DNA from: Azospirillum brasilense
GTDB lineage: Bacteria > Pseudomonadota > Alphaproteobacteria > Azospirillales > Azospirillaceae
Length of the DNA stretch: 64,000 nt
Assembly (NCBI RefSeq): GCF_007827795.1
Contig: NZ_VITI01000010.1
Location: 124,001-188,000, forward strand
Direction of reading: 5' to 3'
A program made the position numbers and the translations under genes. The notes under the pieces are model-generated. The model was not told the DNA's origin and searched no databases. It worked only from the letters and a program-made list of their open reading frames with translations. Of this stretch, positions 36,001 through 44,556 are shown in pieces (position 1 is the first letter of the stretch; every line of letters begins with the position of its first letter).

Positions 36001-37302
36001 TCACGAAACGGCCATTTTGCCGCTGATCCAGGTCGCCCGAACCCGCAGCCGCTCGTCGAGGTGCACGAGGTCGGCGGCCAGACCGGGCCGGATGCGGCCG
36101 CGCCGTCCCGCCATGCCCATGAAATCGGCCGGATAGGCGGAGGCCATGCGCAGCGCCTCGTCCAGCGGGATGCCGACCCGCTCCACGGCATTGCGAACCG
36201 CCGTCGCCATGTCCAGGGCGGAACCGGCCAGCGTGCCGTCGGCGGTGACGCAGCGCCCGTCCTCCACCCGGATGTCCTCGCCGTAGAGCTGGAAGCCGCC
36301 GGGTTGGGTGGCGCCGGGTTCGGTGGCGCCGGGTTGGGTCGCACCGACCGGGGGCATCGCGTCGGTCACCAGGAACAGCCGGCCGCGGGCCTTCGCCTTC
36401 CAGGCCAGACGGACGGAAGCGTCATGGACATGGTGCCCGTCGACAATGATGCCGCACCAGACCGCATCCTCCTCCAGTGCCGCCCCCACCATGCCGGGCT
36501 CGCGGGAGCCGAGCGGGCTCATGGCGTTGAACAGATGGGTGACCCCGGTGATGCCGGCGGCGAAGCCGGCCTTCGCCTGCGCCCAGGTCGCGGCGCTGTG
36601 GCCGGCGGCGATGCGCAGGCCGGCGGCGGCCAGCCGGCGGATCTGCTCCGGCGGGACCGCTTCCGGCGCCAGCGTGACCAGGGCCGGCAGGCCGGACAAG
36701 CCGCCGAGCAGGGCGAGGTCACCGGCGTCGGGGGGCGCGATGAAGCGCGCGTCATGGACGCCGCGGCGTTCCGGCGCGATGTGCGGGCCTTCCAGGTGGA
36801 TGCCGAGCAGGCCGGGCATCCCCTGCGCCATTCCGGCGCGCACCGCGGCCACGGCGGCGGCGCGCGTCTCGGCCGAATCGGTGATGAGGGTGGGCAGCAG
36901 GCCGGTGGTGCCGAACCGGCGGTGCGCCTCGGCGATGCGGCGCAGCGTCGGCAGGTCGGGCGTGTCGTTGAACAGCGCGCCGCCGCCGCCATTCACCTGC
37001 AGGTCGATGAAGCCGGGGGCCAGGATGCCGCCGCCCAGATCCGTCACCTCGGCCTCCGGCGGAATCGCCTCGGGGGCGATGATGGCGGCGATGGCCGGGC
37101 CATCGAGCAGCAAGGCGGCGCCGGCCAGCACCGAGTCGCCGGTGTGGAGCGTGGCGTTGACGAGCGCCTTCAGCGGCCGGTCGGCGGCGGGGCTGTTTGC
37201 GTGGCTCAATTCGGCACCCGATGGGCTGCGGCGGAGGGGCGGCGGTGGGCCGACAGGAAAACCCGGCGGGGACTGTGGCGCAAGAGGCTGCCGCGTCGTC
37301 AA
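36001..37302 (-). CDS. nagA: N-acetylglucosamine-6-phosphate deacetylase
   Basis: Amidohydrolase-superfamily enzyme that removes acetate from GlcNAc-6-P to give GlcN-6-P in amino-sugar catabolism and cell-wall recycling. It shows LAPGFIDLQVNGGGG, the metal Glu in GIHLEGPHIAPERRG, AGHSAATWAQA, VTHLFNAMSPLGSREPG, DGHHVHDASVR, and the catalytic Asp in FLVTDAMPPVG. It has 433 residues if translation starts at the TTG at 37302, longer than the usual roughly 380. A TTG nearer the conserved KALVNATL is possible, so the start is uncertain. Just after DAMPPVG the protein carries an in-frame GATQP-type tandem repeat. Confidence 0.9.
   Translation of the reverse strand: MTTRQPLAPQSPPGFPVGPPPPLRRSPSGAELSHANSPAADRPLKALVNATLHTGDSVLAGAALLLDGPAIAAIIAPEAIPPEAEVTDLGGGILAPGFIDLQVNGGGGALFNDTPDLPTLRRIAEAHRRFGTTGLLPTLITDSAETRAAAVAAVRAGMAQGMPGLLGIHLEGPHIAPERRGVHDARFIAPPDAGDLALLGGLSGLPALVTLAPEAVPPEQIRRLAAAGLRIAAGHSAATWAQAKAGFAAGITGVTHLFNAMSPLGSREPGMVGAALEEDAVWCGIIVDGHHVHDASVRLAWKAKARGRLFLVTDAMPPVGATQPGATEPGATQPGGFQLYGEDIRVEDGRCVTADGTLAGSALDMATAVRNAVERVGIPLDEALRMASAYPADFMGMAGRRGRIRPGLAADLVHLDERLRVRATWISGKMAVS
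36298..36342 (-). repeat. 15-bp tandem repeat inside nagA
   Basis: Three copies of a 15-bp unit (GCCGGGTTGGGTGGC on the + strand, with C/G changes) at 36298, 36313 and 36328. They encode GATQP/GATEP/GATQP in a loop right after the catalytic DAMPPVG. Confidence 0.9.
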
Positions 37303-37390
37303 AACCCCTAATTATTTACGGATTATGACGCTGGAATTGTTGGGGTATGGAGTTCGTTAGGGATTGCCAGAGGGGACAGGTTTCTGGCAG

Positions 37391-37469
37391 AAAAAAGGCC
37401 GCTGACGAACAGCGGCCTGAGTTTAGGGAGGAAACGCCCAAGAAGGGCGAAGCAGCAATCTCTTGCTGC
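37391..37469 (-). ncRNA. Alpha-r8 / MmgR-family small RNA (suhB-type)
   Basis: A minus-strand unit of about 79 nt, close to the 77 nt of Sinorhizobium MmgR. Stem 1 is GCAGCAA-GAGA-TTGCTGC. A central part contains the family's UUUCCUCCCU motif exposed between GTTT and AAAC. The terminator stem is AGGCCGCTG-TTCGT-CAGCGGCCT followed by six T. A promoter is seen just upstream: TTGCAC at 37499-37504 and TTAATT near 37476-37481. The palindromic TTTTGCAGTGCAGCAA across the start resembles PHB-regulator (PhaR/AniA) sites. The CCUCCC motif can pair with Shine-Dalgarno sequences. MmgR is linked to nitrogen source and polyhydroxybutyrate control; the same role here is inference. Confidence 0.8.
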
Positions 37470-37504
37470 ACTGCAAAATTAACAAAGATCTCAGGTGGGT
37501 GCAA
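37463..37504 (-). promoter_or_regulatory. Promoter and putative PhaR/AniA-like box of the sRNA
   Basis: The -35 TTGCAC (37499-37504) and -10 TTAATT (around 37476-37481) are placed correctly for a start near 37469. The GCAGTGCAGC palindrome overlaps the -10 and start, which suits repression. Confidence 0.6.
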
Positions 37505-37511
37505 ACCCCGA

Positions 37512-37544
37512 AGCAATGGCCCCCAGGTGGGGCCGTTGCTTTTT
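37512..37544 (+). terminator. Rho-independent terminator, plus strand
   Basis: AGCAATGGCCCC (37512-37523) pairs with GGGGCCGTTGCT (37529-37540), with one wobble, followed by TTTTT. No plus-strand gene precedes it within 2 kb (nagA and the sRNA are on the other strand). It may end an unannotated or antisense transcript. Confidence 0.8.
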
Positions 37545-37728
37545 CCGGGGTCGCTGTGACCAGAGAGTCACAATCGTATCGGGTGCGATAACATCGTTGG
37601 TTAACGCATCCGGCTCCGCACCCAGACCCCCATCCGGACCCTGGGGGGCGCTTTCCCGTTGTTCCGATCGTGCGCCGGCGCGACAGCGCCCACATACGAT
37701 GCATCAGGACGATAAAGGAGAGCCGCCC

Positions 37729-38553
37729 GTGACCGACCAGCAGCCCCCCGCTTCCACCGAAGGCAAGCCGTCGGCGCTCGTCCGGTTCGACGCTTTCGCG
37801 GCGATGCTGGGCGACCGGCGGCCCGCCGTCTTCCTCGATTATGACGGGACGCTGACGCCCATCGTGGAGCGCCCCGACCTGGCGATCCTCGACGACTCCG
37901 TGCGCGCGGTGATCCGCCGGCTTGCCGGGTTGTGCCCGGTGGCGGTGGTCAGCGGGCGCGACCTGGACGACGTGGCCCGCCATGTCGGGATCGATGATCT
38001 GATCTATGCCGGCAGCCACGGCTTCGACATCCGTGGCCCCGGCCTGCGCACCCAGATCGGCGAGGAGTATCTGGGCGACCTCGACGCGGCGGAGGCGGAC
38101 CTGCTGCACCGCCTGCATGGGGTCGAGGGCGCGTTGGTGGAGCGCAAACGCTTCGCCATCGCGATCCACACCCGCAGGGTCGCCCCGGACCGCAAGGCGT
38201 CGGTGGGCGACGCGGTGCAGGGTGTCGCGGCGGCCTTTCCGAAGCTGCGCGTCACCGGCGGCAAGGAGATTCACGAGCTGCGGCCCAACGTCCCCTGGGA
38301 CAAGGGCAAGGCCGTGCTCTCGCTGCTCGATACCCTGGGGCTGGCGGGACCGGAGACGCTGCCGCTCTATCTCGGCGACGACGAGACGGACGAGGACGCC
38401 TTCCGTGCACTGGCGGCGCGTGGCGAGGGGCGGGGAGTCGGCATCCGCGTCATGGACCCGCCGGCCCCCAGCGCCGCTGGATGGAGCCTCAAGGACCCGG
38501 CGGAGGCCGGCGTCCTTCTCGACCGTCTGGCCGTCTGGCTGGCGGAGGGCTGA
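37729..38553 (+). CDS. otsB: Trehalose-6-phosphate phosphatase
   Basis: A 274-residue HAD-superfamily phosphatase that dephosphorylates trehalose-6-P in osmoprotectant synthesis. The nucleophile motif is FLDYDGTLTPIV, motif II is AVVSGRD, then IYAGSHGFDIRGP, and motif III/IV is GGKEIHELRPNVPWDKGKAV with LYLGDDETDEDAF. The start is the GTG at 37729 behind AAGGAGAG, preferred to an ATG at 37699 without such a site. No otsA is seen nearby. Confidence 0.93.
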   Translation: MTDQQPPASTEGKPSALVRFDAFAAMLGDRRPAVFLDYDGTLTPIVERPDLAILDDSVRAVIRRLAGLCPVAVVSGRDLDDVARHVGIDDLIYAGSHGFDIRGPGLRTQIGEEYLGDLDAAEADLLHRLHGVEGALVERKRFAIAIHTRRVAPDRKASVGDAVQGVAAAFPKLRVTGGKEIHELRPNVPWDKGKAVLSLLDTLGLAGPETLPLYLGDDETDEDAFRALAARGEGRGVGIRVMDPPAPSAAGWSLKDPAEAGVLLDRLAVWLAEG

Positions 38554-38630
38554 GCGAGCCGGCCCGTCCCCGTCGCTTTTCCCGCGCGGAAGGGGTAGGA
38601 TGGGCGACCGGTCAATCGAGGGTTCCCACC

Positions 38631-38876
38631 ATGGACATCAGCGCGCTCGGCGCACCGCGGATGCCGTCCCTGCCCGACGCCCAGGCCTCCGCCCTGGCGG
38701 GGCTGCAGGGCGCCCAGTCCCGCGCCGACGAGGCGGGCGCGCAGCTCGCCGCCGGCAACCTCGATCCGGCGGTGGTGGTCAGCCTGTCCTCGGCCCAGAC
38801 CGACTTCGCCGCGAACGTCAAGGTGATGCAGGCCGCGCAGGACAACACCAAGCGTGTCCTCGACATGCTGGTGTGA
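38631..38876 (+). CDS. YjfB-like putative motility protein
   Basis: An 81-residue protein starting MDISALGAPRMPSL, with helical Ala/Gln-rich content and a C-terminal NVKVMQAAQDNTKRVLDML stretch. This resembles flagellar rod/hook C-terminal helices and the YjfB (putative motility) family. It stands alone between otsB and the convergent Liv-type operon. Assignment is by general resemblance. Confidence 0.65.
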   Translation: MDISALGAPRMPSLPDAQASALAGLQGAQSRADEAGAQLAAGNLDPAVVVSLSSAQTDFAANVKVMQAAQDNTKRVLDMLV

Positions 38877-38897
38877 CCAGCCCTCATACCGCCAGCC

Positions 38898-39614
38898 TCA
38901 CACCGCCAGATAGGCCCGGCGCACCGCCTCGTCCTCCAGCAGACTCCGCATCGGGCCTTCGAAGCGGATCTGTCCCATCTCGATGACGCTCGCCCGGTCG
39001 GCGACCGCGGCGGCGAAGGCCAAATTCTGTTCCGACACGAGGATCGACAGCCCCTCGGCCTTCAGGGCGCGCAGGGCGTCGGCCATCTGCTGCACGATGC
39101 GCGGCGCCAGCCCCTCCGACGGCTCGTCGAGCAGCAGGAGCGACGGGTTGCCCATCAGCGTGCGGGCGAGCGTCAGCATCTGCTGTTCCCCGCCGCTCAT
39201 CCGCCCGCCGCGGCGGCCCCGCATCTCGGCGAGGTTGGGGAAAAGGGCGTAGAGCCGCTCCGGCGTCCAGTGCGGGGCGCCGTCGCGGGGCGGCTGGCGG
39301 CCGACCTCCAGATTCTCCTCCACCGTCAGGTCGGTAAAGACGCGCCGGTCCTCCGGCACGTAGCCGAGGCCGAGCCGCGCGACGCGGTGCGGCGGCAGGG
39401 CGGACACCTCGCGCCCGTCGAAAGCGACCGACCCGGCGCGCCGGTCGAGCAGACCCATGATCGCCTTCATCGTCGTGGTCTTGCCGGCGCCGTTGCGGCC
39501 CATCAGGGCGACCACCTCGCCCCGCTCCACCGCCAGATCGACGCCGGTCAGGATGTGCGCCCGCCCGTACCAGGCCTGGAGCCCGCGGATGCTCAAGAGA
39601 GGCTGGCCGGTCAT
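38898..39614 (-). CDS. Branched-chain amino acid-type ABC transporter ATPase (LivF-like)
   Basis: A 238-residue ATPase. Walker A is GRNGAGKTTTMK, the signature is MSGGEQQMLTLARTL, Walker B is LLLLDEPSEGLAP and the switch region is VSEQNLAFAA. It begins inside the end of the LivG-like gene with an ATGA overlap, and is the last gene of the LivK-HM-G-F operon. Confidence 0.93.
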   Translation of the reverse strand: MTGQPLLSIRGLQAWYGRAHILTGVDLAVERGEVVALMGRNGAGKTTTMKAIMGLLDRRAGSVAFDGREVSALPPHRVARLGLGYVPEDRRVFTDLTVEENLEVGRQPPRDGAPHWTPERLYALFPNLAEMRGRRGGRMSGGEQQMLTLARTLMGNPSLLLLDEPSEGLAPRIVQQMADALRALKAEGLSILVSEQNLAFAAAVADRASVIEMGQIRFEGPMRSLLEDEAVRRAYLAV

Positions 39615-40357
39615 GCCGCACCTCCCAGATAAACGGCCTGGACGCGCGGGTCGGCGCGCACGGCGTCGGGCGTGCCCTCGGCGATCAGCTGGCCGCGGTC
39701 GAGGACGATGATGCGGGTGGCGTGGCCGAATACGACGTCCATGTCATGCTCCGTGAACAGGACGGCGAGGCCGCGCTCGCGGACGAGGGAGGAGGTCAGG
39801 GCCATCAGCTCCTGCCGCTCGCCGGGGGCCATGCCAGCGGTGGGTTCGTCCATCAACAGGATTTTTGGATCGCCGGCCAGCGCCATGGCGAGTTCGACGC
39901 GCTTGAGGTCGCCATAGGCCAGCACGCCGCAGGGCCGCTCCGCCTGAGCGCCCATGCCGACGCGCTCCAGCAGGGCCATCGCCTCGTCCCGGAACCCGGA
40001 GGCCGCCAGGGTCCATAGCCCGAACAGCCGCCTGTGGACGGAAAGCAGGACCATCTGCACGTTCTCGCGCACCGTCATCGAGGCGAAGGTGGCGGTGATC
40101 TGGAAGGTGCGGCCGACCCCCAACCGCCAGATGCGGCGCGGCGGCAGGCCGACGATGTCCACCCCGTCGAGCCGCACCGTCCCCGCGTCGGGTTGAAGCT
40201 GGCCGTTCAGCAGGTTGAAGCAGGTCGTCTTGCCGGCCCCGTTCGGCCCGATCAGCGCCAGGATCTCCCCGGCGTCCAGAGCGAAGGACACGCCGCGCAC
40301 GGCCTGCACGCCGCCGAAGGCGCGCTGGAGATTCTCCACGGCGAGACGGCGGCTCAT
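39611..40357 (-). CDS. Branched-chain amino acid-type ABC transporter ATPase (LivG-like)
   Basis: A 248-residue ATPase. Walker A is GPNGAGKTTCFN, the signature region is LAYGDLKRVELAMAL (a LAYGDL variant common in LivG), Walker B is ILLMDEPTAGMAP and the switch His is in FTEHDMDVVF. The start is the ATG at 40357, overlapping the permease stop by 4 bp. Confidence 0.93.
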   Translation of the reverse strand: MSRRLAVENLQRAFGGVQAVRGVSFALDAGEILALIGPNGAGKTTCFNLLNGQLQPDAGTVRLDGVDIVGLPPRRIWRLGVGRTFQITATFASMTVRENVQMVLLSVHRRLFGLWTLAASGFRDEAMALLERVGMGAQAERPCGVLAYGDLKRVELAMALAGDPKILLMDEPTAGMAPGERQELMALTSSLVRERGLAVLFTEHDMDVVFGHATRIIVLDRGQLIAEGTPDAVRADPRVQAVYLGGAA

Positions 40358-42195
40358 GCGTCCCTCCCGCGGGTCCACAGGTCGCGGACGAAGCCGGCGA
40401 CGCCCTTGGGAAAGGCCAGAACCAGCACCAGGATGATGGTGCCCAGGACCAGCCGCCACCAGTCGGTCCGGCTCATCGCCTCGGTTTCCAGAAGGTGGAA
40501 CAGCGCAGCACCCACCACCGGGCCGCTCAGCGTCTGGATGCCGCCCATCAGCACCATGACCAGCGCGTCCACCGACACCGGCACTGCCATCAGGGTGGGG
40601 AAGACACTGCCCTTGGCGAAAGCATAAAGCCCGCCGGCCAGACCGGCGGCGGAACCGGCCAGGGCGAAGCTCAGCCACTGGTGGCGGCGCACGTCGATGC
40701 CCACCGATTCGGCGCGCAGCGCGGAATCGCGCCCGGCGCGCAGCGCGTAGCCGAAGGGCGCGAAGGCGGCGCGGCGCAGCAGCAGCAGCGCGCCGCCGGC
40801 CAGCGCCAGGGTCAGCCAGTAATAGGCCGCCTTGCCCGCCGCCCAATCCGGCGGCCAGACGCCGAGGATGCCGTTGTCGCCGCCGGTGACGCCGTACCAT
40901 TGGAAGGTCACCGACCAGACGATCTGCGCGAAGGCCAGGGTGAGCATGGCGAAGTATAGGCCCGACCGCCGCACGCAGAACCAGCCCGTGGCCAGCGCCC
41001 CCAGCCCGGCGACCAGCGGCGCGGCGGCCAGCGCCAGCGGCATCGGTGCGGCCAGATGCTTGACCAGCAGGGCCGCGCCGTAAGCGCCCAGCCCGAAATA
41101 GGCGGCGTGCCCGAAGGAGACGAGGCCGCCCAGCCCGATCAGCAGATGCAGGCTGGCCGCCAGAAGCGCCAGGATCACCACCTCGGTCAGCACGATCAGC
41201 GCGTAGTCGCCGGCGACCAGCGGCACCGCCGCCAGCAGGGCGAGCAGCAGGGCGGGCGCCCAGCGCGCCGCGCCGGCCGCGGCGACCAGCGGCGGGCCGG
41301 GGCTGGCGGCGGTGGGCGGCGCGTCCTCCGCGCGGCCGAGCAGGCCGTAGGGGCGGATGACCAGAACCACCGCCATGAACAGGAAGACCAGGACCAGCGT
41401 GATCTGCGGGAAGACCAGGATGCCGAAGGCCTGCAACTGCCCGATCAGCAGCGAGGCGACGAAGGCGCCGGTCAGGCTGCCCATGCCGCCGACCACGACG
41501 ACGACGAAGGCCTCCACGACGATGGCCATGTCCATGTGCAGGTTCACCGCCTCGCGCGGGACCTGGAGCGCGCCGCCCAGCCCGGCCAGAGCCGATCCCA
41601 GGAACAGCACCCCGGTGAACAGCCGAGCCGGATCGACGCCGAGCGCCGAGGCCATGTCGCGGTCCTGCGTCGCCGCGCGCACCAGCGTGCCCCAGCGCGT
41701 GCGGTTGAACAGCAGCCAGAGCAGGCCCAGCACCAGCGGCCCCAGCCCGATCAGCACGAGGTCGTAGAGGGGGAAGGGCTGGTCCAGTATGTCCACGGAG
41801 CCGCGCAGCCCCGGCGCCCGCCGGCCGAGCAGATCCTCCGATCCCCAGATCCAGGAGGCGGCGTCCTGCACCACCAGCACCACGCCGAAGGTGGCGAGAA
41901 GCTGGAACAGCTCCGGCGAGCGGTAGAGGCGGCGCAGCAGCCCGATCTCCATCAGCGCGCCGAGCAGCCCGACCGCCAGCGAGGCCGCGGCCACGGCACC
42001 CCAGAAGCCCAGGGGCGTGGTCCCCCAGCGCTCCACCAGCGTCCAGCCGAGATAGGCGCCCAGCATGTAGAAGGAACCGTGCGCGAAATTCACGATCCGC
42101 GTCACGCCGAACACGATGGTCAGCCCGGACGACACCAGGAACAGCGTAGCCGCCGTGGCGAGGCCGCTGAGGAATTGCACGAGGTAGAAGGACAT
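40354..42195 (-). CDS. Fused LivH-LivM-type ABC transporter permease
   Basis: A 613-residue protein that joins the two permease subunits of a HAAT-family importer in one chain. Residues about 1-290 are LivH-like (VFGVTRIVNFAHGSFYMLGAY near 30; TRWGTLVRAATQDRDMASALG near 170). After a short linker, residues about 310-600 are LivM-like (HLLIGLGGLVSFGHAAYFGLG; RAGRDSALRAESVGIDVRRH). Fusion enforces 1:1 stoichiometry. It is co-oriented and overlaps the LivG-like gene. Confidence 0.93.
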   Translation of the reverse strand: MSFYLVQFLSGLATAATLFLVSSGLTIVFGVTRIVNFAHGSFYMLGAYLGWTLVERWGTTPLGFWGAVAAASLAVGLLGALMEIGLLRRLYRSPELFQLLATFGVVLVVQDAASWIWGSEDLLGRRAPGLRGSVDILDQPFPLYDLVLIGLGPLVLGLLWLLFNRTRWGTLVRAATQDRDMASALGVDPARLFTGVLFLGSALAGLGGALQVPREAVNLHMDMAIVVEAFVVVVVGGMGSLTGAFVASLLIGQLQAFGILVFPQITLVLVFLFMAVVLVIRPYGLLGRAEDAPPTAASPGPPLVAAAGAARWAPALLLALLAAVPLVAGDYALIVLTEVVILALLAASLHLLIGLGGLVSFGHAAYFGLGAYGAALLVKHLAAPMPLALAAAPLVAGLGALATGWFCVRRSGLYFAMLTLAFAQIVWSVTFQWYGVTGGDNGILGVWPPDWAAGKAAYYWLTLALAGGALLLLRRAAFAPFGYALRAGRDSALRAESVGIDVRRHQWLSFALAGSAAGLAGGLYAFAKGSVFPTLMAVPVSVDALVMVLMGGIQTLSGPVVGAALFHLLETEAMSRTDWWRLVLGTIILVLVLAFPKGVAGFVRDLWTRGRDA

Positions 42196-42229
42196 CGGCT
42201 CTTTCGGCAGGGTCTGCGGAAGCGAGGTC

Positions 42230-42343
42230 TTGCCCCCTCCCTAACCCTCCCCCGCTTCGCAGGGGAGGGGAGTAGATTTCCCTCTCCTGCGGAGCGGGGG
42301 AAGGAAGGGGCCCGCGGCGCAGCCGTGGGAAGGGTGGGGGCAA
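42230..42343. repeat. GC-rich palindromic repeat between permease and binding-protein genes
   Basis: TTGCCCCC (42230) to GGGGGCAA (42343) form complementary ends around inner CCCCGCTTCGCAGGGG-type hairpins. Same family as 4588, 19086 and 25488. It lies in the operon between the permease gene and the substrate-binding gene. Confidence 0.9.
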
Positions 42344-42364
42344 GTAGGCCGGCCCCTCCGCCCC

Positions 42365-43606
42365 TTACTCCGGACGCATTTTGCGGACGGCCTCGTCGGA
42401 CGGCAGATAGTCCGCGCCGTCGGCGTAACGCCAGCCGGTCATCACGCCCTGGCCGTCCTTCACCGTGGTCTTGCCGACATAGGCGCCCATCGTCGCCTGA
42501 TGGTCGAGCGCGCGGAAGGTGATCGGGCCGAAGGGGCTGGACAGGGCCAAGCCGGACAGCGCGTCCACGAGCTTCTCCGGATCGGTGGAGCCGGCCTTCT
42601 CCACGGCGGCGGCGATGGCCTTGAATGTGGCGTAGCCGACGACCGAGCCCTGGCGCGGCGGCTCGTTGAAGCGCTTCACATAGGCGTCGCGGAAGGCCTT
42701 GTGCTCCGGCGTGTCGATCTGCTCCTGCGGGTAGCCGGTGACGATCCAGCCCTCCGGCGCCTCGTCCTTCATCGGATCGAGATATTCCGGCTCGCCGGTC
42801 AGCAGGCTGACCACGGTGCGGTTGCGGAACAGGCCGCGGCCCTCGCCCTCGCGCACGAACTTGGCGAGGTCGGCGCCGAAGGTGACGTTGAAGATCGCGT
42901 CCGGCTTCGCCGCGGCCAGCGCCTGCACGGTCGGCCCGGCCTCCAGCTTGCCCTGGGCCGGCCACTGCTCGGCGACGAACTCCACGTCCGGCCGCTTCTC
43001 CGAGAGGAGCTGGCGGAACCACTGCACCGCCGACTGGCCGTATTCGTAATTGGGCGCGACGGTGGCCCAGCGCTTGGCCGGCAGCCTCGCCGCCTCCTCC
43101 ACCAGCATGGCCGCCTGCATGTAAGTGCTGGGGCGCAGGCGGAAGGTGTAGCGGTTGCCCTTGGTCCAGGTGATGGCGTCGGTCAGCGGCTCCGCCGCCA
43201 CGAAGGGCAGCTTGTTGCGCGCGGCGAAGTCGGCCACGGCCAGCCCGACATGGGAGAAGTAGGTGCCGGCCAGCAGCTCGACCTTCTCGTTCGACAGCAA
43301 TTCCTGCGCGACGCGCACGGCGTCGTCCGGCTTGCCGGCGTCGTCGCGGGAGACGACCTCCAGCTTGCGCCCGCCGAGCAGGCCGCCCGCCGCGTTCACC
43401 TCCTCCACCGCGAGCTGCCAGCCTTGGCGGTAGGGAATCGTGAAGGCCGGCAGGCCGGTGTAGCTGTTGATCTCGCCGACGCGAATTGGCTGGCCATCCG
43501 ATTGGGCCGGGGCGGATTGCGCCTTGGCGACGGACATCGGCGCGGCGAAGCAAAGGGCGGCGAGGGCGGCTGCGCCCGGCGCAAGCAGGAGATGGCGGCG
43601 GTTCAT
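42365..43606 (-). CDS. Branched-chain amino acid-type ABC transporter substrate-binding protein
   Basis: A 413-residue periplasmic protein of the LivK/Peripla_BP_6 type. The signal peptide ends near SVAKAQ, and the mature part begins IRVGEINSYTGLPAFTIPY. The Leu/Ile/Val-binding fold is seen in AGGLLGGRKLEVVSRDD and LLAGTYFSHVGLAVADFAA. The ligand may be an amino acid, amide, urea or aromatic acid. The start is the ATG at 43606. It is probably the first structural gene after the MarR gene. Confidence 0.9.
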   Translation of the reverse strand: MNRRHLLLAPGAAALAALCFAAPMSVAKAQSAPAQSDGQPIRVGEINSYTGLPAFTIPYRQGWQLAVEEVNAAGGLLGGRKLEVVSRDDAGKPDDAVRVAQELLSNEKVELLAGTYFSHVGLAVADFAARNKLPFVAAEPLTDAITWTKGNRYTFRLRPSTYMQAAMLVEEAARLPAKRWATVAPNYEYGQSAVQWFRQLLSEKRPDVEFVAEQWPAQGKLEAGPTVQALAAAKPDAIFNVTFGADLAKFVREGEGRGLFRNRTVVSLLTGEPEYLDPMKDEAPEGWIVTGYPQEQIDTPEHKAFRDAYVKRFNEPPRQGSVVGYATFKAIAAAVEKAGSTDPEKLVDALSGLALSSPFGPITFRALDHQATMGAYVGKTTVKDGQGVMTGWRYADGADYLPSDEAVRKMRPE

Positions 43607-43636
43607 GGTCGGCGGTATCCCGGCGCGGTTGGCGGC

Positions 43637-43683
43637 TGCGTGAACGCATGGAACGGCAGCGTGAACGCAATGTCTGCGTTCAT
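43637..43683. promoter_or_regulatory. Repeated TGCGTGAACGCA operator-like motif
   Basis: Two near-identical 12-mers, TGCGTGAACGCA (43637-43648, itself a 5+2+5 palindrome) and AGCGTGAACGCA (43658-43669), are spaced 21 bp apart. A half-match TGCGTTCA follows at 43675. They lie 31-77 bp upstream of the binding-protein ATG, as expected for the binding sites of the adjacent MarR protein. Confidence 0.6.
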
Positions 43684-43779
43684 AGCAAACCCACCGCAAA
43701 AGTCACCGTTCCGTTGCGCCGCACCATGCCGGTTTTCAACAGGCCTGTTTTCCGCCTGCCGGTGCCGGAAGCGCCGGCC

Positions 43780-44220
43780 TCACATCAGGCGGGAGAGGAG
43801 CATGAGAAAGGTCGCCTGCTCTTCCGGGGTCAGCGGGTCCAGCGTGCGGTGATGCGCCCGGGTGGCGTTCTCCAGCAGGGTGCTGACCAGCGATTGTCCG
43901 GCGCGGGTCAGGCTGACGCTGGTGCGCCGCCGGTCCTGCGGGTCGGGCTGACGCTCCACCAGTTGGCGCTCCACGAGGCGCAGGATCACGCCCTGGGTGG
44001 TCGCCGGGTCCATGAAGGTCAGCCGGCCGAGCTGATTCTGCGACAGCGATCCCTCGGCCCGCAACGTGACCAGGGCGCCCCATTGGGTGGGGGTGAGCTG
44101 GGAGTCGCCGATCATGTCCATGAAGATGGAGGACGCGCGCTGATGGGCCCGGCGAAGGCGATAGTGGACCTGCCCGGTCAGCAGGTAATCGTCGGTCGGA
44201 GAATGGGCAATCTGATCCAT
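43780..44220 (-). CDS. MarR-family transcriptional regulator
   Basis: A 146-residue winged-helix regulator. The HTH is seen in LTPTQWGALVTLRAEGSLSQ and the recognition helix in LTFMDPATTQGVILRLV. The wing contains the usual DPQDRRRTSVSLT segment. The start chosen is the ATG at 44220; a longer frame to 44334 adds a low-complexity tail. It directly precedes the LivK-type gene on the same strand and probably responds to the transported compound. Confidence 0.88.
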   Translation of the reverse strand: MDQIAHSPTDDYLLTGQVHYRLRRAHQRASSIFMDMIGDSQLTPTQWGALVTLRAEGSLSQNQLGRLTFMDPATTQGVILRLVERQLVERQPDPQDRRRTSVSLTRAGQSLVSTLLENATRAHHRTLDPLTPEEQATFLMLLSRLM

Positions 44221-44341
44221 GGGCGCACACGAGCGTTGCGGAGCCGGACCGTTTCCGGTCGCGGCGGGTGTCGGCGAAACACCGTGCGACAGGTTCGGCG
44301 CCGATCCCGGGGAATGTTCCCGGGCTTGCGCCAAATGCAGC

Positions 44342-44360
44342 AGGCTTCGCTTTGAAGCCT
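44342..44360. promoter_or_regulatory. Short palindrome upstream of the MarR gene
   Basis: AGGCTTC-GCTTT-GAAGCCT is perfect and lies about 120 bp from the MarR start. It could be an autoregulatory site. Apart from it and the small gene at 44557-44733, the 44361-45087 stretch shows nothing convincing. Confidence 0.35.
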
Positions 44361-44556
44361 AGGGATGGAAGTCGCGATAGGCAACGCTCGCCGCTGCGGC
44401 ATAGGGCCACAGTCCAAAGGTGTTCACTATTTGGAATGCAAAGCACTCGCGAACGAAGATGAGCCGTGCGTTTCAAAAATCTTTCCCGAGGGACTAGGCT
44501 GCAATCTGCATATGCGGGTGTGTTTTGGTCATACCAGAAGGGAGCCCATATTTCGA

